Origin: Ypsolopha sequella
Taxonomy: Eukaryota; Arthropoda; Insecta; Lepidoptera; Ypsolophidae
Direction of reading: 5' to 3'
NCBI GenBank assembly: GCA_934047225.1
Contig: OW204000.1
Coordinates: 18,184,001 to 18,248,000 of the forward strand
Length of the DNA: 64,000 nt
Below the pieces are notes generated by a model. It saw only the letters and a program-made list of their open reading frames with translations. It was not told the origin of the DNA and searched no databases. How positions within the stretch are numbered: position 1 is the stretch's first letter; the number at the start of each line of letters is the position of its first letter. Positions 14,301 through 22,943 of the stretch are shown here, piece after piece. Position numbers and translations under genes: made by a program.

Positions 14301-15027
14301 CTATACCATTGACTGAACAAGCTCTTCAAATATGGTTACACCTTTTTGTTACACGTTGTATAAATAGCTAAGGACACACAGAACCTTGTATAATTCGTAA
14401 CTCAATAAGTACTACAATTTTAAGATAGAACCAGCGAGTTTTCGATCTAGACCGCTTTCTAATCCAGAGGTCGTGGGTTTAATCCCCACGACGCAAATTT
14501 TGCGTTTGGTCTCCTTGCTTCGGAAGTCATTTGTGCCCGAACTACTTCCAAAAGTAGTTCGGGCACAAATGACTTCCGAAGTCATTTGTGCCCGAACTAC
14601 TTCCAAAACACGGAGACCAAAAGCGTTAGGGCTGACAACGCATCACGTTTGGGACGTAAAATAAAAAATGTCGTCGGTGAAATAAAAAACGGGTATACCC
14701 AAGTGTGCACTGTGACTTGCGTTTCATTGTTCACACCTCGGAATATGTTTAAATTGTATCGGTGATAAATGAGTATATACGAGTAGGTATTGTATTTGGT
14801 TTTAGTGAATTCTTAAAATAAAATTTTACTCTATTTGGTCATCAGATGCGCGAGTTTGGCCAAGGGCAGCAGCGGTGGGAGAGCGACTTTGGTCTGATCC
14901 AACATCATCGCCCAATGACGCCGAGCCAAGGCTCCAACGATTTAGGAGCCGGCTCATCGCTAGAGGACTCAGACCTGATGTGCTGTCTCCTGACTGGTGC
15001 ATGCACCATGACAAGTCGTGCTTGTGA
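2162..15027 (+). CDS. Gene A: secreted GH20 beta-N-acetylhexosaminidase, exons 2-9 (5' partial)
   Basis: Spliced gene. Coding exons: 2162-2371, 5867-6075, 6974-7307, 7401-7542, 7642-7827, 7931-8166, 12244-12479, 14846-15027 (TGA). Family 20 glycosidases remove terminal GlcNAc/GalNAc from chitooligosaccharides or N-glycans by substrate-assisted catalysis. Seen: Cys-rich N-terminal piece (PSWTYNC...LWPKP), the GH20 N-terminal alpha/beta domain, then the TIM barrel with RGLLLDTARNF, FHWHITDSHSFP, DAPAHAGNGW, HMGGDE (catalytic Asp-Glu at 7822-7827) and CWNSS. Every intron is GT-AG and every exon keeps the phase of gene B; exons 3-9 also match its lengths. The first exon, expected to encode the signal peptide and end in phase 2, was not found in 1-2161 and is probably upstream of the window. 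The reading frame has no break. Closest branch appears Hexo2/NAG2-like rather than the chitinolytic NAG1 type, but that is inference from memory of the family. Confidence 0.93.
3508..3667. mobile_element. Fold-back MITE in gene A intron 2
   Basis: About 160 bp; arms of roughly 50 bases starting TAAACTCTGATTTTTCATTC pair nearly perfectly. No coding content. Confidence 0.75.
3861..3997. mobile_element. Fold-back MITE, TGTTACTACAAAAC family, copy 1
   Basis: Arms TGTTACTACAAAACGGTG with GTTTAACTTTAGACAGT, ending in the inverse. A second copy lies at 29303-29450. This one is in gene A intron 2. Confidence 0.8.
4112..4219 (+). repeat. Non-LTR retroelement 3' tail with (ATT)n
   Basis: It has AATAAGTCCGCCTTTGCCTTG, then TGTGCAATAAAGTGTTTATT and an ATT microsatellite tail. 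The same 3' end occurs at 26209-26312 with a different tail unit. Confidence 0.6.
5536..5656. mobile_element. Fold-back MITE, CGTAGCATAG...CGCGCG family, copy 1
   Basis: Arms read CGTAGCATAGATAGTGTTTA and ATCGCGCGCG with the inverse at the other end. The second copy is at 43469-43612. Confidence 0.75.
5867..6075 (+). CDS. Gene A exon 3
   Basis: Acceptor tttcag ends at 5866; donor GT at 6076. The 209 bases equal gene B exon 3. It encodes FDLVDAPVETRQLLSEM, ECGGNVTEM (a possible N-glycosylation NVT) and EQYMLDVQTK, the GH20 N-terminal domain. The donor (GGTTCTTG) fits the consensus poorly beyond the GT. Confidence 0.9.
6076..6973. other. Gene A intron 3
   Basis: 898 bases, GT-AG, AT-rich. I see no repeat or gene in it. 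Confidence 0.75.
6974..7307 (+). CDS. Gene A exon 4
   Basis: Acceptor gttttcag ends at 6973; donor gtgaaa at 7308. The 334 bases equal gene B exon 4. It encodes TVYGARHALESFTQLV, KPSFRHRGLLLDTARNF, MASSKMNVFHWHITDSHSFP: the end of the N-terminal domain and the first barrel strands, including the substrate-binding Arg of the RG-LLDTAR motif. Confidence 0.94.
7401..7542 (+). CDS. Gene A exon 5
   Basis: Acceptor ttcctttag ends at 7400; donor gtaagg at 7543. The 142 bases equal gene B exon 5. It encodes YGAYSASQVYTMKEVHDL and EIDAPAHAGNGWQWGK, the barrel strand with the conserved Asp and His. Confidence 0.94.
7642..7827 (+). CDS. Gene A exon 6 (catalytic Asp-Glu)
   Basis: Acceptor tgattttcag ends at 7641; donor gtgact at 7828. 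The 186 bases are in phase 0. It encodes CIQPPCGQLNPANP and ends with HMGGDE, so the catalytic pair lies at the splice junction. By hand count 47 of 62 residues match gene B exon 6. Confidence 0.94.
7931..8166 (+). CDS. Gene A exon 7
   Basis: Acceptor gggttgcag ends at 7930; donor gtaagt at 8167. The 236 bases equal gene B exon 7. It encodes CWNSSKEIISYMNDKGFD, LWAEFHAKALQAWDEEY and PVMLWSSML: the active-site loop after GGDE and later barrel helices. Confidence 0.93.
8575..9417. repeat. Fold-back element with GC-rich arms
   Basis: 8575-8635 (AACGCAACGGCGGCGCGTTT, then TCCTTCCAGTATTCAGCACC) is matched by the inverse at 9358-9417. About 720 bases separate the arms and hold no open frame of note. 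Confidence 0.65.
10554..10845 (+). pseudogene. Transposon-derived protein C-terminus, frameshifted
   Basis: The frame reads PWFYMPTTIHKILIHG, GLLGEDTQESRNKDVRKYRE, then SSDAY. A one-base shift near 10755 restores ITGFRKLVPKKQISFTP to TAA at 10843-10845. It resembles the C-terminus of a protein found with insect DNA transposons (PW-YMP--VHKILIHG then SED-QEARNKD). That likeness is from memory. A stop lies upstream in frame, so it is a remnant. Confidence 0.5.
11493..11741 (+). pseudogene. Possible HTH-containing transposon fragment (82 aa)
   Basis: Open frame MSKPINWVGRGKYMHISG... with LTKLVAVLTGKSKSTVTRII, which looks like a helix-turn-helix (TGKSKSTVTRI as recognition helix), then KKTITYFRK. 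It is inside the decayed transposon, just beyond its internal arm. It could be the N-terminal DNA-binding part of the transposase or chance. Confidence 0.35.
12244..12479 (+). CDS. Gene A exon 8
   Basis: Acceptor cctcttccag ends at 12243; donor gtatgt at 12480. The 236 bases equal gene B exon 8. It encodes YVIEVWEKEGSPLL, DIWYMDHGFWGGTKYSDW and LGGEAAMWTELVD, carrying the aromatic residues that line the -1 pocket in this family. Confidence 0.93.
12700..12990. repeat. GC-rich unidentified block
   Basis: Much richer in G+C than the rest of the intron. A minus-strand frame of 127 codons covers it (LLAALLAALPGGFCDGLCP) but has no recognisable domain. Probably part of a transposable element. Confidence 0.4.
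13224..13493. mobile_element. Fold-back MITE, TATACAAGGTGA family, copy 1
   Basis: Ends TATACAAGGTGA and TCACCTTGTATA; long arms contain CATCCAAATTCATA and GAAATTTCGACTCCCCATAG with their inverses. Copy 2 is at 44601-44870 in gene B intron 3. Confidence 0.85.
13491..14068. mobile_element. Fold-back MITE, AAGGTCTTTCAATTTAAATG family, interrupted copy
   Basis: Arms TATAAGGTCTTTCAATTTAA plus GGAGGTGATTCAGTATC and their inverse. It is split by a 308-base insert at 13550-13857. The intact copy is 22679-22943. Confidence 0.85.
13550..13857 (+). mobile_element. Short retro-insert nested in a MITE
   Basis: It is absent from the intact copy at 22679-22943. It is flanked by AATAC on both sides (13545-13549 and 13858-13862). 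The 3' end has CCAATAAAGATATTTTG and a T-rich GTTTTG tail, as expected of a short retroposed sequence. Confidence 0.6.
14092..14362. mobile_element. Fold-back MITE, GTGTAACAGAAAGGTG family, copy 1
   Basis: Arms GTGTAACAGAAAGGTGTAAC and GAAGAGCTTATTCAGTCAAT with the inverse at the other end. Copy 2 is at 22284-22548. Confidence 0.85.
14480..14612. repeat. Hairpin with a triplicated 23-base segment
   Basis: TCATTTGTGCCCGAACTAC occurs at about 14528 and 14582, with the inverse between them. Just upstream, GGTCGTGGGTTTAATCCC near 14470 resembles a tRNA B box, so this may be a tRNA-derived SINE with an internal inversion. Confidence 0.5.
14846..15027 (+). CDS. Gene A exon 9 and stop
   Basis: Acceptor gtcatcag ends at 14845; TGA stop 15025-15027. 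The 182 bases equal gene B exon 9. It encodes ARVWPRAAAVGERLWSDP and ends WCMHHDKSCL. By hand count 48 of 60 residues match gene B. It is read in the frame set by exon 8 (phase 1), not the frame of the local ATG. Confidence 0.92.
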
Positions 15028-15101
15028 CCTGGTGACGTCACCCAAATCAGACAAGTTAACAAACTTTCGTAAAATCGTGAAATTGAAAGTGTGTGCTACA
15101 A

Positions 15102-15107
15102 AATAAA
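15102..15107 (+). terminator. Gene A polyadenylation signal
   Basis: AATAAA lies 75 bases after the gene A stop and is followed by an AT-rich stretch. Its position suits a short 3' UTR. Cleavage site not visible. Confidence 0.6.
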
Positions 15108-16492
15108 TGTATTTTATGTATTTTTAACGGCATTGCCAAAATAATGAAGACAATTGAGCGAAAACGACTCATTTGGTCTTAAGGTGCAGCTTTTTCTTTT
15201 ATGATGTGAGGTGCAAAATTAGATAAGGATCCCGGGAAAGATGGGAAAATCATGGAGTACCAAATAAAGTAAGTAAAATTTTCGAACAGGAATTCCAATA
15301 TTTGACGGAATAATATATTTGAATATAAAAATTTGGTATGAAAATATAATCATTTATGGTTCCGATACACACTGATTATTATTTCAATAAATTCTTTCAA
15401 TAACGAATATTATAGTAGTTATAATAAATATATTAATTAATTAATTGCTTAGATTATATGATTTTATTGCGAAATCCATCGCTTTGAATACTCTAATTAT
15501 TATAAGAATGCATTACAAACTAGAACTCAATCAGAAACAAATTTAAAAGCACAAACATTTGACGAAAAAATTCGTCGGGCCAAGATCTGAACCTGCGATC
15601 TCCTTAAAAAAAATGTTCAGATCTTGGCCCGAGGAATTTTTTCAAAAAATGTTTGTGCTTTCAAATTCGTTTCTGGTTGATTTTTATTTGTAATTCGCTC
15701 TTATAATAATTAGAGTATTCAAAGCAATGAATTTCGTAATAAAAACATATAATCTAAGCAATATATTTTTCGGATTCCTAATCCAACTCTTATTTTTACC
15801 AAAAATAGTAGTTTATTTATGTTATGCCGCAAAATTAAAAACAAACAACTCGCTACAATGGTTTCTGATTTTCGACGAATTGCCGTTTAAAAATCGGTCT
15901 GTAATTTTCTTTTATGGCGGTTATAATAACATTTTTTTATTGTCTTTGTTATTTTTATTGACGTTATTGGTATTAAAGATGTTGAAACCAAAGCACGATT
16001 GTGTACTATAATTTTAAATAAGACTTTAATCCCGACGACCGACGGACAATACGCTCGTACGATCAAAAACGTAAACACGGTTGGGACGTGGGCACAAAAT
16101 AACCACATACAGAATGTTTACTCCGAATAACTAGCGATAACGGCGCACGCACACATAGACGCTTACGTACGACGATCTCGAAGATATGTACTCGGGTGAA
16201 TGCCAATACGAAATTCTGCCGAGATCATCATACGTACGCGTCTATGCATGTGTGCGTCTGTTTTCGCTCCGTCGTCGAGTCGGCCTTCTGGTTGTATCTA
16301 TTTTGTCACGTGGGTGAAAGTGGGTTGTTCCATTTACGTGCACGGTGTGGGTTGTTCACCCGACATTTTTTTCCGGAAAGTGACGAAAATGTACAGTCAC
16401 CGTTAAAAGTTTCTATATCACTTAGTTTTGATTTTGGCAATTCATCTGTCTGGTTATCAAGTTGAAGCTGCTAGCATCCGTAAGTAACTTAA
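15108..16492. other. Intergenic region after gene A
   Basis: It contains the fold-back at 15462-15733 and an inverted repeat at 16142-16262 (ACACATAGACGC with TACGTACG and inverse). Short open frames here show no recognisable domain. Confidence 0.6.
15462..15733. mobile_element. Fold-back element, ATTACAAACTAGAA family, copy 1
   Basis: Inverted arms with TTTGAATACTCTAATTATTA outermost, then AGCACAAACATTTG and GGGCCAAGATCTGAACCTGC. Copy 2 with the same plan is 18327-18670. Confidence 0.7.
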
Positions 16493-16920
16493 GGTGCTAC
16501 GGAAAAATAATAGACACTTTTAGAACTTGCATATCCAATTCAGTAAATAATGTATAATTTTGATAAAATAGTATATTATTTTTGGAATCTTTTTCTAGGG
16601 ATCTGTGAAACAGAAACGTGATTGGAGAAATTCGGCTCGATACAAATATTTATTGAAATGAGGTAATTTTCGATACCAATCCGCCAGGTTTGACAATTTA
16701 GAATGACATAATGGTCTGCAATTATATTTTATTAGATGGGTTTTTTATGTTTATCTGGGACTTCGTTAAATAAAAATTTGATAGAAACTTTAGTATATTT
16801 TATATTAATAAAAAATCGACTTTTTGCTACTTTTCCACGAATCCGTCCCTCTCGCACGGAGGGTTTTATTGCATATGGGGTAACAGGGATGCTAAAACTT
16901 TTACATATCGCCTTAAAGAC
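16493..16920 (+). repeat. Interspersed repeat, TAGTATATTATTTTTGGAAT family, copy 1
   Basis: It shares AAATAGTATATTATTTTTGG, CTTTTTCTAGGGAT and CGACTTTTTGCTACTTTTCC with 42847-43325, in the same order. A piece of it recurs inverted near 31425-31505. Confidence 0.65.
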
Positions 16921-17239
16921 CTTGCACTGACCCTGAGCTGGTGCTAGGTCAAACAGCCTAACCTGCCATCAGCTTGACATCATGAGAAGATGACTACCGA
17001 CTTCCGTAGATTGTCTGGGTGCTTTGTCTAGGAAGGTAGTGGAATCCGAAGCACGGTTTTCGCTCGCCAACCGCAGTTTGTACTTTTTAAAACTGCCACA
17101 CTGCCTTGCGAATAATATCTAAATTCTCTATCATGCTGGTTGGCGACTGGACGAGAGGTTCTGATAGCCATTTTTGAGTAGGTTCATGGGGCCGGAGCAG
17201 CCGAGTCTCCTACAACCACTTAATTTTTGTGGAAGTCAA

Positions 17240-17580
17240 ATCAATTCAATTCATCCATCCATCAGCCTAGTTCGTTCACTGCTGGACATAAGCCTTTCCA
17301 GGACTTTGCCACTCCCGGCGGTCATCCTGGAAGAATTGCCCATACTCACACACGCTGGGTAGGACGCCGCTGCTTCTCACCAGTCTGTTCCATATAAAGC
17401 CCGGCTATTAGGGATGGATATACCGCCATCCATCGGACCCAGGCATGGTGGGCCTCCTGTTTTTTTGCCTATGAGCTGTCCTCTTACTCTCCCCCGAACT
17501 ACTTCGAGGGGGTCTCCAAGTAAGATGGTGGTACCTCCACAGTCGAGCCCGGCATTAGCTCTACCTCCTGTCAATTTCAT
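17240..17580 (-). repeat. RTE-like non-LTR 3' end with ATGG tail, minus strand
   Basis: On the minus strand it carries CCTCCACAGT-complement, GAGTATGGGCAATTCTTCCA and GGCTTATGTCCAGCAGTGAA, then a GGATGGATG tail. Same family at 26590-26815, 27270-27400, 39785-40090 and 47770-48075 on the plus strand. RTE assignment is tentative. Confidence 0.55.
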
Positions 17581-17599
17581 TCAAATTCAATTCAATTCA

Positions 17600-18326
17600 A
17601 ATTTATTTGCACCATAATGTTCGAAAGGTCTTAAATAATATTTGTAAAGTATCAATTACGAACCCTGTCGGGCACAGTAAAGTAACTTATAGCTAGTAAC
17701 ACAATTATTCTTATTCAATTACCTACATACCCTAAATGGACTGATTAAAACGTCGCCTACATGAATAACAATATTATTTTCACACCATCTGCTCGACAAT
17801 GTCCAATTACATATCATGCAACCTCAACGTAAAGTAACGCATTATATCTCAAGGGATATAAAATTATATGAAAATCCCTAGGGATTAAAGTGATTTAAAT
17901 TTGGAACGTCAAATTCGTGTGGAAACTCGTGGAAAACAAATGCCCATGTGGGATTGTAAAGAGGTTTGTTCGAAAATCGAACTGGCCACCATAAGCAGAA
18001 TTCAACAAAAAGAAAAAAAGCGTTTACAAAGAATGTGAAACAAAAGACGGTGTTTGGTGATTGTCAGTGAATTTTATTGAATTATTAATGTTGATAAAAA
18101 ATGTCGAGCTTTTTATTGTCTCGCAGAAGGTGTGAAAAGTAGAGTATGCTCCTCTGGAATAAAGCCTGTCTTTGTCTTGGGCAGCTTGAACCCCTCGCTT
18201 TACTCAGGACTCTATATAACTCCCTCGCTACGCTCAGGAGTTAACTCTAGAGTCCCTCGTTACGCTCAGGGTTCAATATGCCGCCCGTGACGTAAGACAC
18301 TGCTTTATTCCCTTAGTGAATAATCT
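17600..18326. other. Intergenic stretch without a gene
   Basis: AT-rich. It includes three CCCTCG-TACGCTCAGG repeats near 18190-18280 of unknown meaning. No coding evidence. Confidence 0.5.
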
Positions 18327-18670
18327 ACTATTAGAGTGCATTACAAACTAGAAAATATTAATCAGAAACAAATCCAAAGACAAGAATTTGAAAAAATTCC
18401 CCGGGCCAGCATTTGAACCTGCTACCTCTTGTTATCAAGACAAGATGCAGATGCAAAAATAACAGTGGACATGTATGATGGAAGAATTCGCCGGTCAAGG
18501 TAGGAACCTCGGTGGCGCAATTGGTAGCGCGCTTGTCTTGATAACAAGAGGTCGCAGGTTCGAATGCTGGCCCAGGGAATTTTTTCAAATTCTTGTCTTT
18601 GGATTTGTTTCTGATTGATATTTTGTAGTTTGTAATGCACTCTAAATAATATTTAGAGTATTCATAGCGA
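18327..18670. mobile_element. Fold-back element with inverted tRNA-like arms, copy 2
   Basis: Outer arms AGAGTGCATTACAAACTA and inverse. The inner right arm contains GGTGGCGCAATTGGTAGCGC (A-box-like), a CTTGT/ACAAG anticodon-like stem and GGTCGCAGGTTCGAATGC (B-box-like). The left arm has the partial inverse. It looks like a tRNA-derived SINE pair rather than a working tRNA. Confidence 0.65.
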
Positions 18671-19699
18671 TGGATTTCGCAAAATAAACATAATCTTATG
18701 AATAACAATCACTAGAATAGCATAAGGTTGCACGTTTTCCCAATAAAATGCACTACGTAAATATTCGAGTACATTGTGGTATCAAGAAGTTTATAACCTG
18801 ACTTTTATTGTAAAAACCGGTCCAGTGGGAGTAGCACTCGCGCCCTGAGGGTTCCGTGACATTTAAATACTTGAATAATTTGAACAGAAATTACAAACTT
18901 ACAAACCCACAAATTGTATTAAACAAAACTGCAAAATTAAGTTGGTTGAGTATACGGGGACGTAACCCTAAAAAAAACATCATAAATCATCGTTTTCAGT
19001 ATTTGTTGTTTAAATATAACATTATAGTACATAATATTCAGAAATTACAAATTCCTAACTACTTTGGTCTTTGAGATAGATCCCGTAACAAAAATAGTCT
19101 AAAAATGACAACTTTGATAGCCCCCCCATTTCTTTATTTTCGAAGTAAAAAAAAAAATACATTAACCCTCTAATTAATGAGTTCTAGACATTGACACCCG
19201 AAATTTTGGGGTAAGAAAAAAAAACTTTTTTCGGCTCCATTTTCGTGTCCCCCCTGAAAAATAATTACATTTTATTTTCAATTTATTATTCGGTTTGGGT
19301 CAAAACTTTACACAACATATCAAAATTTCAGTTCTCTATCTCATTACGTCTAATGACGTAAACGAGACCCGTGACATACGGACAAACAGACAGACAGACA
19401 GCAGAGTCCTTTGGGTATACGGAACGCTCATAAAAGTTAATGAATTTGAAGGTCTATTTTTAGGGTTCCGTACCTCGAAATTAAAATGTCTGTCTGTCTG
19501 TCAAGACCCTTTTGCTCGGGCCCCGTTTGAGATAACAAGTTGAAACTGATACCTACTTACAGAAAATCATGCTTCTAACTCGACGCGTTAAAAAGTTATT
19601 GCACTTTACATAATCAATTTCATACAAATTTTTGAGACTCGCAAGAGAATCAGTGGAATTGTACCATAAATTCAAATAGTTTATTTTGCAAAATAGGTA

Positions 19700-20988
19700 A
19701 CACTCAGTTCAATAAGTACCGATACTAAATACTAAAACAAAGCTTTTTTGATAAAATTATTTTTTATTCATCAATGTAGTCTCCTTCAACTGCGATACAG
19801 TCCCTCCAACGCTTTTTTAACTTTTCCATTTGATATGTGAATAACGATTTATCTTTGCCTTCAAAATAAGCCTCCGTTGCTGCGATTACTTCACCATTTG
19901 ATTAATTTTTTTTAACCTGGAGCATTTGTTTTAGGTCTGAAAACAGCCATTAATCGCTGGGGACCAAATCTGGAGAATTAGGTAGATGGAGTAGTAATTG
20001 GTAGCCCAATTCCTTTAGTTTGGCCATCGTTATCATGGACTTGTGATACGGCGCCTTGTCCTGGTGAAAGATCACTTTTTTTTTTTAACTTGAGGCCGTT
20101 TTTCTGCGATTTCGTACTTTAATCGATCTAATAATCCCATATAATATTCGCTATTTACATTTTTCCCCTTATCAAGGTAGTTGATGAAGAGTATTCCATG
20201 CGCATCCCAGAATATAGAGGCCATTATCTTGCTGGCAGATTTTTGTGTCTTGGGCCGCCTCGGGTGGCTTTCACTGGCTGCTCTCCACTCTGCTGACTGC
20301 CGATTGGATTCCGGAGTGAAATGGTGAATCCATGTTTTGTCCATTGTCACATACTGGCGTAAAAATCCTTTTTATTTCTGTTAAACATTGCCAAACAGCG
20401 CTCTGTATCATTGATACGTTGTTGCTTTTGAGTAATTGTTAGCAAACGCGGCACCCATTTGGAAAAAAGCTTTTTCATGACCAAATTTTTGTGTAAAATA
20501 CTGAAAACACTACCAGTTTCATCTTTGCTATCTCAGCTATCACGCGTACTTTCAGCTTCCGATCTTCTTTCACGATTTTCAGGACTTGGTTGATATTTTG
20601 TTGAGTCACTGCTTCATTTGGACGACCAGAGCATTCAGCATCATTTGTGTCCATATTACCGCGTTTGAAATCGGCATACCACCGACAAATGGTTGGTTTA
20701 GACGGAGCAGATTCTGAATAACCCTTTATAGGCCACTTTTGTGCTTAAACGGTGTTTTTTCTATTAAAAACAATGTTTTGTCAACGCATGAAACTCTTTT
20801 TTTTTCCACTGTTTTCGAAATTACAAAAGTATCGTCACTTAAATGTCTGTAACTCAATATTTTATTGTTCGATTTTCAAAAAATTTTGACACATCTTATT
20901 TGATGGCCAGTACTTTCTAAAAATCAAAAGAGTTTTTAATATTAAGCGCCATCTCCATGTTAGTCTCGGGACTTATTGAACGATCTAG
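19700..20988 (-). mobile_element. Decayed mariner transposon
   Basis: 1289 bp between TA dinucleotides (19698-19699 and 20989-20990). The ends share an inverted core TTCAATAAGTCCCGAGACTAA, one copy with two changes. Length, TA target and encoded protein fit the mariner family. It interrupts an older repeat that resumes near 21423. Confidence 0.88.
19764..20800 (-). pseudogene. Mariner transposase pseudogene
   Basis: Reading the minus strand in shifting frames gives SVFSILHKNLVMKKLF, then the block at 20350-20072 (TMDKTWIHHFTPESN, AKIMASIFWDAHG-like), IFHQDKAPYHKS, PNSPDLVPSD and the end WRDCIAVEGDYIDE before TAA at 19766-19764. All three acidic catalytic positions can be traced. The gene is broken by several stops in the N-terminal part, frameshifts near the poly-T at 20078-20089, and a TAA straight after the third Asp. 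It is not functional. Confidence 0.85.
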
Positions 20989-20990
20989 TA

Positions 20991-21420
20991 TATACAGGGC
21001 AACCCACGGCTATGCCACATGGAGGAAAAGTATCTTAAATAATGTAGATGGAACATTTTACATGGTTGAACCGGGAATCGAACCCGTTACATGAGAAAAA
21101 TAATTACCATGTAGCTTTATCATACCCATCGAAAGGCTTCATCATAAGGATTATTTTTTGCTAAATAACATAGTGTCAGAAATAAAAGGAAGACCACATT
21201 TTGAAGGAAGGAAGACAACATTTTGAATACAAAATTAATCAATTTTTCTCGTGTAGCGGGTTCGATTCCCGGTTCAACCATGTAACTATTTAAAAATCTA
21301 TGAATGCAGCTTAAATTGTTTTTTTAATTAAAATAATGTCTCCTTTCAGTAAAATGTTCCATCTACAATATTTAAGGTACTTTCCCTCCATGTGGCATAG
21401 CTGTGGGACGCCCTGTATAT
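20991..21420. mobile_element. Fold-back element with tRNA-like B-box arms
   Basis: The ends are inverted copies (ACAGGGC...GCTATGCCACATGGAGG and its complement). Inside, GGTTGAACCGGGAATCGAA faces its own inverse near 21260-21283. This looks like two inverted tRNA-derived segments. It abuts the right end of the mariner. Confidence 0.7.
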
Positions 21421-21422
21421 TG

Positions 21423-22260
21423 TATAATACACTTTTTACAAATCAAGTTTAATCTTATAAAAAAATATATGTATATAACAATATTTTTATGGTTCCGTAC
21501 CCGTATTGTGTGGAACGGAACTTCTTTCTTGTTTTTTTAAAAGGACGTCAGAGTTCCAGTCTGATTATATGCTTCTTGTGTGATAAGCACTCAAATCTCA
21601 ACCCAGTCCATCATCTTGAGACTACGAAAACCCTTTACTCTTCCTCACTGCGACGATGTAAAAAAGTGTTTTTCTCCTGGAAAAGCAATAAGTCAGGTAT
21701 GGCAACACCGTGGTAGGAATGATTTTGGCCGGCTCTCCTCTAGCCATTGACGTCACAGCACCGAAGGGCTATTCGTGTATTCGACTATTATTAAAATCGA
21801 ACTCTACATCCGATGATAGAGATGTTTCTTTTGTACTTTCTGCTTCGCATAATTTATCGGCTTGAAGTATTTTTAGCTACCTACTAACACAGATTGATAG
21901 CGACAACTGAAGCCACGAAAATTACCCCTGTGGATAATCAACTAGTAGTAGAAAGTTTTAAAAATCTTTTGTTAGTTTGATTTACTTTTTATGTACCGCA
22001 TCTATTTTCGATGGATGTCAAACAAATTTCGTATGCAAATAATGGATTTAAATAATAAAAAGTAATTTGCATTCTATTAAAAAACCAGACTGTACTTATA
22101 AATAACCAGCAGACGCAACGCGTTGCCGCTGGCGTGGATCCTGTTTGTCTAGATCCCTTCATAGCGGATGTCTATGTCATATAAGAAACCTGCAGTCCAA
22201 ATTTCAAGTTCCTAGATCCAGCTGTATGGTCTAGGCGTTGATTTGATGCGTCACTCAGTC
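21423..22260. other. Intergenic stretch with repeat fragments
   Basis: 21423 onward continues the repeat interrupted by the mariner. 22095-22260 (ACGCAACGCGTTGCCG... CTAGATCCAGCTGTATGG) recurs in part at 34905-35045. No gene seen. Confidence 0.5.
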
Positions 22261-22283
22261 GGTGAGGGTATTGCTTAATATTA

Positions 22284-22548
22284 TATACAAGGTGTAACAG
22301 AAAGGTGTAACCGTATTTGAAGAGCTTATTCAATCAATTAGAACAACTTTTACTATGGAGCCAACCCTGAAATCTCAAAAAAAAATCTGCCCTTCCATAC
22401 ATTTCAGCCGAGCGGCATTGCATTTTTCAATGAAAAAGTAATTTTTTTTTTCCAGATACAAGGTTTGTTCGATAGTAAAAGTTGTTCTATACCATTGACT
22501 GAATAAGCTCTTCAAATATGGTTACACCTTTCTGTTACACGTTGTATA
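22284..22548. mobile_element. Fold-back MITE, GTGTAACAGAAAGGTG family, copy 2
   Basis: Ends TATACAAGGTGTAACAG and GTTACACGTTGTATA; arms as in 14092-14362. Confidence 0.85.
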
Positions 22549-22678
22549 GCTAGCTGCTATAAAAATAACTTGTAATAACTCTTATAAAAATCTATTTCCA
22601 TCAAAATAACTTGATTCTCTAAATCCTCGTATCAGCATGATTTCTCCGCAACGACAAATACATTATGTAGGAGCCCTA

Positions 22679-22943
22679 TATAAGGTCTTTCAATTTAAAT
22701 GGAAAGTAATTTAGGAGGTGATTCAGTATCGTTAGTACATCACATTTAACTGCAAAGCACTTTTTTTTGCGCGAACTTTTTTTTCACTTCTTAGTACGAA
22801 GTGGTCCGATCAGCTGACTCAGTTTGCATGGACAAGTGAAGAAAAAGTTGGCGCAAAAAAAGTACTTTGCAGTAGAATGTGATGTATTAACGATACTGAA
22901 TCACCTCCTGAATTACTTTCCATTTAAATTGAAAGACCTTATA
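22679..22943. mobile_element. Fold-back MITE, AAGGTCTTTCAATTTAAATG family, intact copy
   Basis: Ends ATAAGGTCTTTC and GAAAGACCTTAT, with GGAGGTGATTCAGTATCG and the inverse inside. It is the uninterrupted reference for 13491-14068. Confidence 0.85.

Larger units (their letters stand above)
12480..14845. other. Gene A intron 8
   Basis: 2366 bases, GT-AG. It contains a GC-rich block (12700-12990), three abutting fold-back MITEs (13224-14362) with one nested insert, and a hairpin region (14480-14612). Confidence 0.8.

Noticed and set aside
15727..16011. 94-codon open frame with hydrophobic stretches
   Set aside because: It begins in a fold-back element, is AT-driven and has no domain, splice context or paralogue.
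16196..16465. 89-codon open frame
   Set aside because: It overlaps an inverted repeat and a second frame of equal quality; no recognisable motif.
18505..18580. A working tRNA gene
   Set aside because: The acceptor stem does not pair and the T stem is poor; the segment is part of an inverted repeat family.
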